A model generated the notes under the pieces. The model was not told the origin of the DNA, ran no database searches, and saw only the letters and a list, made by a program, of their open reading frames with translations. From Cymbidium sinense (lineage: Eukaryota > Streptophyta > Magnoliopsida > Asparagales > Orchidaceae): a stretch of 64,000 nt of DNA. The DNA lies in assembly GCA_021442155.1 (NCBI GenBank), contig CM038225.1, positions 80,984,925 to 81,048,924 on the forward strand, read 5' to 3'. This document shows positions 1-11,600 of the stretch, in pieces; the first letter of the stretch is position 1, and each line of letters starts with the position of its first letter. The position numbers and the translations under genes are program-made.

Positions 1-1585
1 AGCCTCTTGGAATTAAGATATACTCTTCAAATATACCTAAATAAATTGAAGAAGATCAAAGAATTCATAAGAGATTTTTCATGAGATCGAACAATTGCTA
101 ATAAGCATAATCAATGAATTCTTGGAAAATATTTGAAGCATATTCTTTGTCTTATTAAATACTTGAATTAGATCAAGGAGAAATTGAGTATAGTTGGTGA
201 TGAATTTGGGAATTATCATAAGCGAGAGTCTATTTAATATTCAAAGACTAATCAACTTGGAATAAAAGAAAGCAATTCAATATTAATCTAAGGGATATAA
301 TAAGATATTAGATCAATTTACAATGCCCCCAAATGCCACCGGATTCGCAACACATCGTACAAGCGAACAAAAAGTGTTAATTAAAGAATTCTTAAATATA
401 CCCACATGGGCCCCGACACTACGCTGAATACTTAACCTAGTGTTTGAGGATGTTGCGCGGGTTGCTTCCCAGTTTGGTCTTAGGACCAGGTCTGAGTTAA
501 CAAAACCTAAAAATTTAATTATTATAAGAATTTTAGCTTATTAAAATATTTAAGAATCTAATTCTGTCATGTGATAGTAGATCTGATCATCTATTAGGAG
601 CTAAACAGAGTTGATATGATCTAAAGTTCTCAAATATATTCGATTCAATCAATTAACTGTCCCGATGATGGCTGTGTTGAATTGTGATTTCAACCGGAGG
701 GAATAGTTCCATCAAAATATGATTCTAATTTCAAGTCAAATTAACTCAAATTAAGTATCAATCTAAAAACTGTTTAAATGAAATTCAATTATTAAAAGCT
801 TAAAATAAAACTTAATCTATCCACCTTCCGTAACTATTTATTCAAGGTGATAAATTAAGAAAACTCTAGGTCACAAATGAGCCAATGTCAAATCAAGTGT
901 TCTACTATGTTCACTCTCAATCAATCTCATGCTAGTAAGGATGTGGCGTGTCCTCACATTCATTAGCCGATAGGCTCCACAAATGATGCGATTCACCGAG
1001 TCCTCACGATTGGGTGGTTTGGCCAGTAGGCTCCATTATATTATGATCACGACTGTAGCTCATATGTTCCCCAATGGTTCTACCCTTTGAGTTGTTAATC
1101 ATAGGGTACACCTGATAGGGCAAACAACCCTCTGCCAACTAAGGCAGATTTAAGCCTATCTCCTTAGACAAACACAATCCCAGGTTTACAAGGATTTCTT
1201 GGATGACGTAACCCATGTGTTGCTGATAAGAATTCTTCGGTCAGGTTGGGTTGACTACCTCCTCTGACTAAGTAGACTAGGGACTGCGATAGCCTGGGAT
1301 GACAGAACCATGTGATCTAGAAATTTAAACTCAAAATTTAGTGATCTAACGACTAGCCTTAATTGAAAGTTCTCTCTCACTTATTAGGAGGGGTGATTAA
1401 CTATAGGGGCTTACGCCTATAAGAAACTTAGAACTAGATCTAAAGTCCTCGTAAAATGAGGGAGAAATCTCTGGGTAGTGTCATATATACTATTCCATCT
1501 GCCTTCTAAAAATTATACGACACATCTAAAATCATACTATCTTCTCATTTGTCGAGAGGTCAGTGGCGAATTTTTAGAGCCCATA
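1..1585 (+). repeat. 5' LTR of the Tat-type element, left-truncated
   Basis: It is collinear with 17416-19088 from its first base. It ends GAGCCCATA against GAGCCCACA in the 3' LTR, so the CA end has mutated. About 80 bp present in the 3' LTR near 18746-18850 (around the segment ATCGGGCACGTC) are missing here near 1315-1340. The end is set by the loss of similarity between the two copies, followed six bases later by the primer binding site. Confidence 0.9.
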
Positions 1586-1591
1586 GATTTT

Positions 1592-1609
1592 TGGCGACTT
1601 TGCTAGGGA
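1592..1609 (+). other. Primer binding site
   Basis: TGGCGACTTTGCTAGGGA lies six bases after the LTR end. It resembles the TGGCGACTC...GGGGA primer sites of Ogre/Tat elements, which are complementary to a tRNA 3' end. The T in place of C at several positions fits decay by C-to-T change. Confidence 0.8.
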
Positions 1610-1870
1610 CAATATTCTCTTTCTATCTTTGGCTAGTCATATACATGCTATAGTAGCAACAAAATATTTAAAAATTCAAAAAAAAAAATGGTGATTTAAA
1701 TGTGTAATGAATTCAGATTACTATTATATGAGACTCTATGTCGAATAAATTATTCTGTAGAGTATATCTTTATTACACAATTATTTTGTTCTGTAGTACC
1801 TCTGTATTTTGAAAGTATGGGGTAAAATAATAATTACTAATTACTAATCCCCATCTTTCACTTACGCATA

Positions 1871-2299
1871 ATGGATCTACAAAGAACTCCTTTTACTATT
1901 CAACTAGGGCGTGGTGCCAACATTTGCTTAGCTAACATCGTCATCAACACATGAGATGTTGGAGCTACCATTCAATTTGGTAGCTTGAATTTCCCAGCTA
2001 TTATAGCTACAACTCTTGAAGTACCCACCCATGGTGTACTTATCCGAGTTTATGCCGGAAGGCCTCAATTTATTGAAGTTCATACTAGTAATGCTCGCCA
2101 ATCAACTCAGCAGCTAACTGCTATTAAGGAGTTCTCCCGACAAAGAACTTCAATTTTTAAAAGACTAGGTCAATTTGAAGCCCCCGCGATGAAAAGAATC
2201 ATTAGTGGGCAAATTGTGTCTTTAATGCCTCATGGTATAGTTGCTTCGCCGATTGAACCTTTCATACTTAGAAGGCATAATCATGAAGCTTCCTCATAA
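1871..2299 (+). pseudogene. N-terminal ORF of the gag-pol polyprotein, interrupted
   Basis: An ATG at 1871 opens a frame beginning MDLQRTPFTIQLGRG. One in-frame TGA at 1952 interrupts it, and it then runs open to 2299, ending RRHNHEASS. Without the TGA this is about 142 residues. It is basic near its C-terminus, with no transmembrane segment or zinc site visible. Its place between the PBS and gag fits the extra N-terminal region of large Tat-type polyproteins. I do not recognise a named domain and assign no function. The ATG at 1871 is preferred over TTG at 1985 because the frame is continuous apart from the one stop. Confidence 0.55.
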
Positions 2300-3864
2300 G
2301 GAAGCAAATTAACCAAAAGACAGAGAAGAAAAAAAAATGTTGACCTGAGGGCTCAATAGATCCTACCTGAACGACTCAGTGAACAAACAATACTACCGCC
2401 AGAAGTGAGTATTCCTACCCATAACAGCTTTGATAATCTAAAATAGGTAAAAAGGAATAGCTCTACTGCTGAGGTGAAGTAGTCCTTCTGGACTCAACTA
2501 CGTCAAGCTCCACCACCGCAGATGAGATAACCTGAAACATTGTATACCAGAATACATAATGTTCTTAAAGTAGCCAAGGATGGAGGCTTAATGAAAAGAA
2601 AATTTCAAAGGCCTGTGATAATTGAAAATACTGAAGCCATGCCAAGGAGGATGCCATCTCTTATGGTAACTAGTCATCGAGCCAAGTATGCTTCATGTGG
2701 TGAGCATTGGAGCATGACACTTAGATTGCGTGTCCAAGAATCTGCTGTCGAAAGGTCCCAGTGAAAGGGTAAATAGGTATGGAGGCCAAGGCCCCGTAAT
2801 GAAATTCTGAAGAAAGAAAGAGGAGTGAAATATGATACACATATTCAGAAATCCACCTCAATAGCAACTCATCAGAAGTGGATACCTAAAAGAAGGAATA
2901 TCACTGATGAAAGACATGATGGTTGACACCTTAGAGAATCCTCTAGGGGATCCCATCATCGACCAGATTCACCCCCACAAGAGAAGGTTGACTTTGATCA
3001 CAGTCCTTTAATGGAAGAAGTGTTTGTTCTATACACTGAACCAGAGATCCACTGGAAATGACTATCAGAAATTCATGTACAAAAAGAAGGTGATGAAGAC
3101 GACACTATGGAAGTGGAAGTCTTCTATATAGTTAGAGATATAGATGAACTTTCTGCTCAGCTCCATCAGCAGCAACATGGATCTAGGGAACCTAAACCTG
3201 AATTCGATGTTTACGAAGAAGAGTCTTCACAGAAGCAAGTAGAAGATGAATCTTCAATCTCTACTAAAGATAGAGAAGAAGAAGATCAAAATGAGAAAGT
3301 GATCATGGGTGTTGAACCTATTTATATGGTTGAACCATGATCACTGGTATCGCTTTTATAATCGTCATCGTTTAATCCTCTGTACAAGGAGAAGGACATC
3401 CAAGTTCTTCCTGTGAAGATGAGCAGGGAGCAGAATAACAATAAGAAATAGAGGAAGAAGAAGAGCCTGTACTTATTGACTTCGTGATGCTAGCTAGAGA
3501 GAAAAGATAAATGTAGCATCAAATGAAAGTCAAAGATAAAAAGAATTGCATAGCTTGGTACCAAGATGAATGACATGATGGTACAAATGAATATCATGAT
3601 GGATATATTGTAGAAGAATATCACATCAATTGTAAGACCTGTCTTATCTGCTATTCAACAGGTAGCTAATAATACAACTTCTATACCACTAGTCACTCTG
3701 GTACCTTAAGCTCCTAGAGTACGTGTTACACTTGAAGCGAGGAATGAAGTTAACCAACTACCTCTTCTACCGATAATTCAAAATATGGCTAGCACACTTG
3801 GAACTGTAATAGCTGCTTAGCTAGAAATAATTATTAATGAAAAGATAAAGACAGTTATAGCTCA
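2300..3864 (+). pseudogene. Decayed spacer or polyprotein region before gag
   Basis: Short open pieces remain at 2540-2764 and 3107-3340. The second encodes a strongly acidic, Glu/Asp/Ser-rich low-complexity stretch of 77 residues beginning MEVEVFYIVRDIDEL. The rest is full of stops in all frames. The position suggests a former linker upstream of the gag core. No family assignment is possible by eye. Confidence 0.45.
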
Positions 3865-4520
3865 GTGCAAGCTAAAAAGTTGGTGAGTAAGGGTCGCCCT
3901 TACCTAGTTGAATATGATCAAGTGCCGTACCCAAAAAATTTCTCAGTGCCAAAATTTAATACTTTTAGTGGGCTTGGTAACCTAGGGAAACATCTAGCCC
4001 AATTTAAGGCTACTTGTGGTAACATAAGAGTGAATGATGCACTGCTTTTCCATCAGTTCATCAGTAACATAGCCTCATCTGCTTTCAAGTGGTATGCAGA
4101 ATTATCGAATGATTCGGTTAAAACCTTTGCTGAGTTAGAGACAATATTCATGAAGAGGTTCTCCAGTATAACCAAGAAAAAATAATCGCTGACCTTGCCT
4201 TACTGAAAAGGAGAAAAGATGAGTCAGTGATAAAATTTATAAGTCATTGGCGTAACCTAAGTATAAAATGTGAGCAACAATTAGAAGAAGAACATGCGAT
4301 CCTATTGCTAATGGGCAATATGGATGATAAAAAGACATCATTTTTATGTATGACATCAATTACAATATTCCAGGACTTGCTTGATAGGGTGGCCAAATTT
4401 GAAAAGTTGAATCACCCTAAGTCTGAAATCTATATAGATAAATCAAAAAGAAACAAACCTTCAGACTCAAGAAGAAATGAAACTCATGCCGCTTCCTATA
4501 GCTCAAGTGGTCAAAAATGA
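3865..4520 (+). pseudogene. gag: gag capsid (retrotrans_gag) domain, frameshifted
   Basis: The first frame (3865-4185) carries the plant Ty3/gypsy capsid pattern: PYPKNFSVPKFNTFSG, an HLAQF block, then AFKWYAEL and FMKRFSS. A one-base shift in the A-run near 4178-4186 moves the reading into the frame holding ESVIKFISHWRNLSIKC, the usual continuation of this domain, which stays open to 4520. The capsid protein packages the element RNA into cytoplasmic particles. This copy would end at about residue 106 because of the shift. The start is uncertain because the upstream polyprotein is decayed. Confidence 0.85.
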
Positions 4521-4840
4521 GTAATCTATAATGTGAACAAAGAAAAATAAGCAATATACAATGATGATAAGGGAAAGATGCTTGTTCATCCTAATTCACA
4601 GCCAAAATTGGTATTGGGAGGCAATGATAAACCTCAGACTTTTTCAAGTTGTGGAGAGTGTCCAAAATAAGCAACAAGAGATGATAAGCGAATGCGGCCA
4701 TCTCTTAAGGAAAAGATGAACAAAGAATATTTCTTTAGAAGGGATAGTGTGGCTAAATTATTTGACAAGCAGTCAAAGCTGATCTACAATTATTAGAAAT
4801 TAAAAGGCTTGAAGAAGCTGATCAAGTTAATAATCTAAAT

Positions 4841-4920
4841 TACTGTCCCTATCATCAGATGATTAGCCATCCTATTGAAGCTTGTTATATCTTCAAAGAT
4901 TGGCTAGAAAGAAAGTATCG
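4841..4920 (+). pseudogene. Nucleocapsid zinc-knuckle-like motif
   Basis: The frame reads YCPYHQMISHPIEACY, giving C-X2-H-X4-H-X4-C. This is a non-canonical variant of the CX2CX4HX4C gag knuckle, of the kind seen in several plant Tat-lineage elements. It is followed by an aromatic/basic stretch ending ERKYR and then a stop. Stops upstream cut it off from the capsid domain. Confidence 0.7.
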
Positions 4921-6016
4921 ATGAGGTGAATTTACATTATCCAATAGTATTCTAGTCAACCCTAAAAGAAAGTCTACAAGGATGATCACGTCCTCTTTCG
5001 TATCATCAATTAAAAACAAAAAGAAAGAAAAATTGATTCAGATTGAAGAATGGGAAATTGTAGTCTCTAAGAAGACCGTGAAAATGTTGAAGTAGTTAAA
5101 AGGTGTCCTTAGTGTTAAGTGGAAATCACCACTTGAACCTATATTAGACTTAAAAGAGATGCCTAAACTAAGTATTTGGGCTTCTCAATGGCATTCTAAT
5201 AAGGCTACTTCATCACAGCACGAGGAACAGTCTACTAAATGCATGCCTCATAAATCAAAGAAGCCAGCTAAGAAAAAGAAGATCAAGAAGAGAACTACAA
5301 TTAAAAAGATTATTAATAATTTAAAGGAGTATCATTAGCCGATAAGACAACCATTTAGGGTTGCAGACTTTATGCTTAAACTTTGTATTGTTGAATCGGA
5401 TGAAGAAGATAATGGCAAATCTTTTCCATTAGAGACATGCCAAATTATTTAGGTGATATATGATGTTTTTCAGTATAAGTTACTCCAAAATGACAAGGAT
5501 AGTTAGACAGACTCGACCAACTCATCAAAATTTTTATTAAGAAAATAAGAAGAGCCTAAGGAGTTAACATCTGAATTTTGTTTAATGACTCAACAAAAAA
5601 GATAACTATTGAGATGAAGATTTATGTTTCCTCGACGGAGAAGAGTCAGACTCATTGATATCATCACGTATGAAATGTATGAAGTTGAAAAATGAGTCTA
5701 GCCCTTTTGGTCAATCATCCAGACTAAGAAGTGAATTTGAAGAAACTACCTCTTCAGAAGAATCTGAGCAAGGTAAGGTGATTCAAGTTCAGTTGAGAAG
5801 TGGTAAGGTTTTACAACCATCATAAAAAAAAAGAAATACAAATAAAGCAAAGGCAAACAAATTGAAGTCAACAAAGATATCATTCTCAAAAATCCTAAAC
5901 TAAAGCCTAAATAAAGTGAAAAGATAGATTATAATATTTTATCACATCTGAGAAAGATCCCTGCACAATTGAGTGTGTACGAGGCTCTCTTAATGTCAAA
6001 AGAACTCTGAGAAACT
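4921..6016 (+). pseudogene. Decayed gag-protease linker
   Basis: The stretch lies between the zinc knuckle and the protease. It is lysine- and glutamate-rich in fragments, with many stops in all frames. A basic lysine-rich run near 5255-5300 and an acidic run near 5395-5420 survive. No catalytic motif is seen. Confidence 0.4.
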
Positions 6017-6603
6017 TTGACATATGCTCTCAAAGATCCAGAGAGTAATGAAGCTTACCTTGCCAAAAAATGTATGACTGAATCATTACAAACTCAAGAT
6101 CTCCTAGTAATCACATTTTTTGAAGAAGATCTTATGTTGGGAATAGCGGATCACAACCGTCCTCTATTTGTTACTGCAGAGAGTGATGTCATCTTAATCA
6201 ATCGAATATTGATTGATCTAGGTTCTTCTATCGATCATATGAGTCTAAAAACATTAAGAGGATTATCACTTGATATCCAACATCTTGGGAGAGATGAGTT
6301 GATGGTTCATGGTTTCAATGAGAAAGGACAGAAAACCCTGGGTTCCTTTATTTTCCCGCTCAAGTTTCAGGATATACAGAAGCCAAGTTTCATGCAATCG
6401 ATGTTGATTCATAATTTAGATCTCTCTTGGGTCAGCCATGGTTGCATGAGTATGACATGGTCCCATCAACTATGCATCAGTGTATGAAGTACTTGAAAGA
6501 TGGAGAAGAATTCATAATTCCTGGTACCTATAACCATTCTCCATCCATGAAGCAAAGGTCTATGAAGATGCAAAATATTTCATCCTTAGAGAGCCTAAGC
6601 TAA
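6017..6603 (+). pseudogene. Aspartic protease (retropepsin) domain
   Basis: The frame 6017-6426 carries RPLFVTAES, then ILIDLGSSIDHMSLKTL. The catalytic signature, usually V-L-I-D-G/D-G-S-A in plant Ty3/gypsy proteases, is here I-D-L-G-S-S with the catalytic Asp kept. A frameshift just before 6427 moves the conserved [14 protein letters not shown] block into another frame, which ends at the TAA at 6601-6603. The enzyme would release the mature gag and pol products. The DLGSS variant plus the frameshift make it non-functional as it stands. Confidence 0.85.
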
Positions 6604-7252
6604 CAGTGCCTCTTGAGGCGGTAGTATCAACTTCAGAAACTAAAAAGCAATTTCATAAGATCAAAGAGCAGAAGCAAAGAGGAAGAAAGAAGACCATGCC
6701 AACTTTCCTTAAAGTGCTTGACTTTACACCTAAATCAAGAAGATCAGTTCCTCATTTGGGAAGTGACACACAAGAAGAAGAAAATATTCCTGTCAAACCC
6801 AAGAGAACTTATAAGCTTTCAAGAAAGGCAAAGTACGAAATAAGTGATTCTGATTCAGACTATAGCTTTGAATCTACTAATGAAAATATAGTTCAGATGG
6901 TCGTACCAAGAAGGATAGCTCATTTAGCAGTGTTAGAGGACTCCTTCAAAATTATACTCATCCCTCAGTAGTACTTCAAAAAAATCACTCCACTGGAGAT
7001 TCATAACATTAAATAATTGATAACGTTCTATGTGCTGTCGTTGAGTGAGAGTGGCAAAATAAGAATTCTATTTTACAAATCTAAAGAGTCTCAGCCTCAT
7101 AATTTTAATCAGCCTACTCAACATAAAAATTTTGATGAGATAGTGCCAACAAAAATACCAATATACTATCCATAGAAATTATGAAGAATGATGCATAAGC
7201 TTGGAATTCATATTAGAACTACTAAACATAGAACTCAAATCTTTAATAAGAA
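6604..7252 (+). pseudogene. Protease-RT linker, basic then acidic
   Basis: An open piece at 6606-6971 begins MPLEAVVSTSETKK and is Lys/Arg-rich, followed by an acidic serine stretch (ISDSDSDYSFES). The rest to 7252 is broken by stops. It is a linker between protease and RT with no recognisable domain. Confidence 0.45.
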
Positions 7253-8560
7253 GTGGAGCCAAAGAAGTTCTCAAGCATCACGAAGAAGTGTATGTTTATC
7301 ACTAAAGGTCTTGGGTTCATCCTTAAATCTTATCAAAATAAAGTTTATTATAATATAATAGAAGCTGAGATCAAAACTAATAGTGATAAAGAAGATGATC
7401 TCCATGGAATTCTTCTTATAAATGATGAAGAAGTAGAAGCCAAGCATGCACTTGTAGAACTCAAAGTTGGTGGAGAAACAACTACTATGGATGAACTCAA
7501 AGAAATCAACTTAGGAGATGAGAGTGATCCTCGTCCAACTTTTATTTGTGCTCTTCTACCTGATGTGAAAGTTGAAGACCTAAAAATACTACTTTGTGAA
7601 TTCATAGATTATTTTGCTTGGACATATTCTAAAATGCCAGGTTTATCCTCTGATGTAGTAGTTCATAAACTTGTTATTAAACCATATGCGATGCCTGTTA
7701 AGCAAGCTCCTAGGTGAATGAGATTGGAGATTGAAGAACAGGTAATTGCAGAAACTAAGAAGCTGATTGAAGCAGGCTTCATCCGGGAGAAGTATGCAGA
7801 TTGGATAGCTAACATTATCCCAGTTAAGAAGAAGAACAACCAAATTAGTCTCTATATTGACTTCCATGACCTAAATAAGGCATGCCCAAAAGATGACTCC
7901 ACTTCCAATATCAAAACTACTTGTGGACAATACTTCCAATTATGATATGTTCTCATTCATGGACAGATTATTAGGATACAATCAAATCAAGATGGCTCCT
8001 GAAGATGAGAAGTACACATCATTTAGGATGCCAATTGGTATATACTGCTACATAGTCATGCCTTTTGGATTTAAAAAATGCTGGAGCTACATACCAAAGA
8101 GCCATGATGCATATTTTTGATGAGTTGATTAACTAGAAGGTGGAATGTTATGTTGACTATTTGGTGGTGAAGAGCTTAAATCATGAAAACCATTTTGAGG
8201 ACTTAAGAGTTGTATTGGAGAGAATTAGAAAATATAATCTTAAGATGAATCCTCTAAAATGTGCATTTGGAGCGTCCTCTAAAAAATTTCTCAAGTACAT
8301 TGTACGTCATAGAGGAATTGAAATCGATCCTGCTAAAATCAAAGCAATTATGGAGTTGCCTCCTCCGACGAGTTTATGTAGCTCCATTCTTTATGAGGAT
8401 AACTTGCATTCATCCAATGATTTATATCAAACCTATCAGGATGCTGTCAACCATTTACAAAGTTGATGAAGATGGATGCTCCATTCAAATGGGACAAGGA
8501 GTGCCAAGAAGCCTTCAATAGCATTAAAAGTTACATGTTAAATCCACTAATCATTGCAGT
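7253..8560 (+). pseudogene. pol: Reverse transcriptase domain, inactivated
   Basis: The frame 7253-7717 contains DYFAWTYSKMPGLSSDVV, the motif just before RT in Tat-type pol. One TGA at 7715 precedes EAGFIREKYADWIANIIPV and IDFHDLNKACPK. Frameshifts near 7890 and in the A-run near 8077 move later motifs (SFMDRLLGYNQIKM, MPFGFK) between frames. The catalytic box at 8149-8160 reads Y-V-D-Y in place of YVDD, removing one metal-binding aspartate. The thumb segment follows (LKMNPLKCAFG, then KRGIEIDP-like). RT would copy element RNA into cDNA. This one is dead by active-site change, stops and shifts. Confidence 0.92.
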
Positions 8561-9010
8561 GCCTACTCTTGAGAAGCCCTCATTCTATACAAAGCTACAT
8601 TAGAAGAGTCCCTTGGAACATTATTGGTACAATACAATGAAGAAAGTAAAGAGAGCACTCTTTATTATATCAATCAGAGATTGATAGAAGCAAAAATAAG
8701 ATACTTTCCGATAGAGAAGCACTATATGAAATTAATCTTTGCAGTCCAAAATCTCCGTCATTATATATTGTCTCACAAGATTACTCTCATCTCAAGGATC
8801 AATCCATTGAAGTACTTGATGACAAGACCAGCGTTGACAGGTTGCTTGAAAAGTTGGGCAGTATTGCTTTACAATTTGATATCACATACTTTCCATAGAA
8901 AGCAGTAAAAGGGCAAGTCTTAGCAGATTTTCTTGCTGCACATCTCATCCCTGCAGATTCTTCTATTGACGATGATTTTTCTGATGAGCAAATTATGCTC
9001 ATTCATGAAA
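8561..9010 (+). pseudogene. RNase H domain (first)
   Basis: The frame holds LEESLGTLLVQYNEES, YYINQRLIEAKIRYFPIEKH, FAVQNLRHYILSHK and NPLKYLMTRPALTG, all typical of the RNase H that follows RT in plant Ty3/gypsy pol. A frameshift near 8870 moves on to FDITYFP, a TAG, then KAVKGQVLADFLAAH, the usual end of the domain. The enzyme degrades RNA in the RNA-DNA hybrid. Confidence 0.85.
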
Positions 9011-9024
9011 GAAAAAAATCACAA

Positions 9025-9480
9025 ATTTGAGAAATATACTTTGATGGAGCCTCATCGATCAAACAAGTCTAATCTCTAAATTTCCCAAAGGCAAGAGTAG
9101 GAATCGACGTTGTCTTCATGACACCAAAAAGAGGGATAATGAGATAATCATATGGATTGACTAAGCCAAGAACTAATAATGAAGCCGAGTATGAAGTATT
9201 AGTGGCAGGTCTCGAAGAAGCAATTTTCATAGACATTCAAAACCTACATATTTTTGGTGATTCCCAGCTTATTATAAATCAAGTACTTAGCTTCTATAAA
9301 ATCAACAAGTTTGAGTTAGCTTTCTATCATAAGTGATTTCTCAAGCTTATGAAGCAAATACCAAATATCACATTAACTCAAGTCTCTCGATCTGAGAATA
9401 GCAAAGTTGATTGCTTAGCAAAATTAGCTAAGAAAATGACAAATATGAATGGTGATTATGTCATGATCGGGCTCGATTAA
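9025..9480 (+). pseudogene. Second, archaeal-like RNase H (aRNH) domain
   Basis: A second RNase H begins EIYFDGASS after the first one ends. The acidic residues can all be seen: Asp in FDGAS, Glu in NNEAEYE, Asp in FGDSQLI and Asp in KVDCLAKLA. Internal stops occur near 9070, 9145 and 9337. A dual RNase H between RT and integrase is a hallmark of the Tat/Ogre lineage and is the best single lineage marker here. Confidence 0.85.
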
Positions 9481-9639
9481 CTCTAAAGCCAGCAAAGTAC
9501 CAATCCCCACAAGTAGAGGGGTTATAAAATTTGACACAGCAAGATGCGACTTAGCTTGCTCCTCATACTCCTTAAAATCAACATGGAATTATAGCCAGAA
9601 GAGCTAAGAATGATATTGCCTCAGAAAAGTAGTGTGAAG

Positions 9640-10915
9640 CTTTTATTATAGAAGAGCCATATGATTGGAGGCAACCCTTCATTGACTACTTTAAAGAGGG
9701 AAAATTGCCAAGTAATAAATCACCGATAGCTCAACTAGAGAAGAGAATGTTGCGCTATGCTTTTGTTAACAACACTTTATATCATAGATCCTTTGAATAA
9801 ATATGGTTACGATGCCTAAATACAGATGAAGGTACCAAAGTGATGGTTGAAGTTCATGAAGGACTTTATGGTGCACATCAGTCAGGTCTCAAGATGGTAG
9901 TAAAGATCAAAGGGATGGGCTATTATTGGCCATCTATAGTGAGAGACTGTATCAATCATGCTAAGACGTGTCATTAATGTCAAGTACATGAGAATATAAT
10001 CTATTAATTTCAAAATACACTACACCCAACAATAGCATCCTGGCCATTCAAATGCTGGGGTATAGATATAATTGGACCAATTGATTTACCGTCATCAGCT
10101 TGAGCCCGCTTCATCCTAGCAGGGACTGACTATTTCTCTAAGTGGGCTAAAGCTACTCCATTTAAAGAAGTTACTGCTAATTGAGTGATTAACATTTTCA
10201 CACATAATGTGGTCTATAGATTTGGAGTATCGCATCAAATAATTTTTGATAATGACACAACTTTCAAAAATACAAAGATTTATAGATTCATCAATTGACA
10301 TAAAATTGATTGGCGATACTCTTCAATATACAATCCAAGAGCAAATAGTTTGGTAGAGGCCTTCAACAAGACATTAGTCAAGCTGCTCAAAAAGATCCTT
10401 ACTAAAAATAAGAGAGAATGACATACTAAACTATTAAAGGCACTATGGGCGTATCGAACTACCTACAAGATGCCGACTAAAGTCACTCTCTATTCATTAG
10501 TATTTGGAACTGAAGCAGTTCTTCCACTTGAAGTTGAATTGTTGTCACTTCGAGTAGCCATCCAATACAACCTAACTGAAGATCAAAATGCTCATTTGAG
10601 AATAAAGGACTTGATGTGTTAAATGAAGTTAGATTATAAGCTCATCAAAATCTAAAAGTTTATCGAGCAAAGATGTCCAGATCTTTTGACCATATGGTGT
10701 GGCCTCGAACATTCTAAAAAGGTGAATTGGTCTTGGTGCCGAGAAGACCAATTATTCATAATAGAAGAATTGGTGGCAAATTTTAGCCTAATTGGGAGGG
10801 CTCTTTTGTCATTAAAAAAGTGTATCAAGGAGGGGCATACCAACTCATTGACCTAAAGAGTGAAAGACCAATGCCGTCAATTAATGGTTGATACTTGAAG
10901 AAGTATTATACATGA
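9640..10915 (+). pseudogene. Integrase domain with intact D,D35E spacing but many stops
   Basis: The N-terminal HHCC region reads VHEGLYGAHQSG and later CH*CQ, with a stop between the two cysteines. The core keeps three acidic residues in one frame: Asp at 10065 (WGIDIIG), Asp at 10248 (IFDND) and Glu at 10356 (LVEAFN), so the last two are 35 residues apart as in the integrase family. Stops lie near 10101, 10183 and 10298. The C-terminal part includes a FGTEAVLPLEVE block and a basic tail near 10675-10910. The enzyme would join cDNA to the genome. Confidence 0.9.
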
Positions 10916-11600
10916 TAAATACATTCTCGAGGTACAAATAAACTCTAATTTTGGTATTTTTGATAATTTAGTTTGACATCAAGATTACGCCCAAGATCAA
11001 ATAAATATACTCAAGATATATTTTTTTTTTTAAAATTTCCCTATTATACAGTGGGGAATTTTATATTTCTAATCATAAATCATCAAGATTACAGAATATA
11101 TCTTTAAGATCAAAAAATACATATATTTTTAATTTGAAAGCCTTTCAGTGTTTTAGAATTTTGCAAGATTAGAAGATCATTTTATATATTTTAATCAAGT
11201 TGAAATCATAGATGTCTAATATATTCTAATTAGAAACAAAAGAATCTATTTTTATGATGAAAGATAACCATAAATTATCAAAGCGACTCTGATTCTAATT
11301 AAATTTTAAAGAGACTGTTAAAGAACTCCCACTTTCTTAAAATAAGCCATAAGAAAAAGGAGCCAATATGAAAATCACAAATATTCTAGCTAAAACCAGC
11401 CATAAATCTAGTCAGATCTTTTACCTAATAAGAAAGGCCTAAGAAAAGCCCTCATTTATATAGCTGACCAAATATATCTAAATCAGAGCTCTTCAACTTG
11501 AGCACAAAAGTAACAGAAGAATGATGATGTCCACTAATACAATAAGATAATACATAATTGATGAAAAGAGAAAAAAATGGAAAAAGTACATTACAAGAGC
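10916..11600 (+). other. Non-coding spacer after pol
   Basis: It is AT-rich with a T-run at 11023-11032 and no conserved coding motif on the plus strand. Minus-strand coding of the antisense ORF may extend into its right end. Confidence 0.5.

Noticed and set aside
7348..7605. Minus-strand Ser-rich 85-residue frame
   Set aside because: It is the shadow of the plus-strand pol frame that contains DYFAWTYSKMPGLS.
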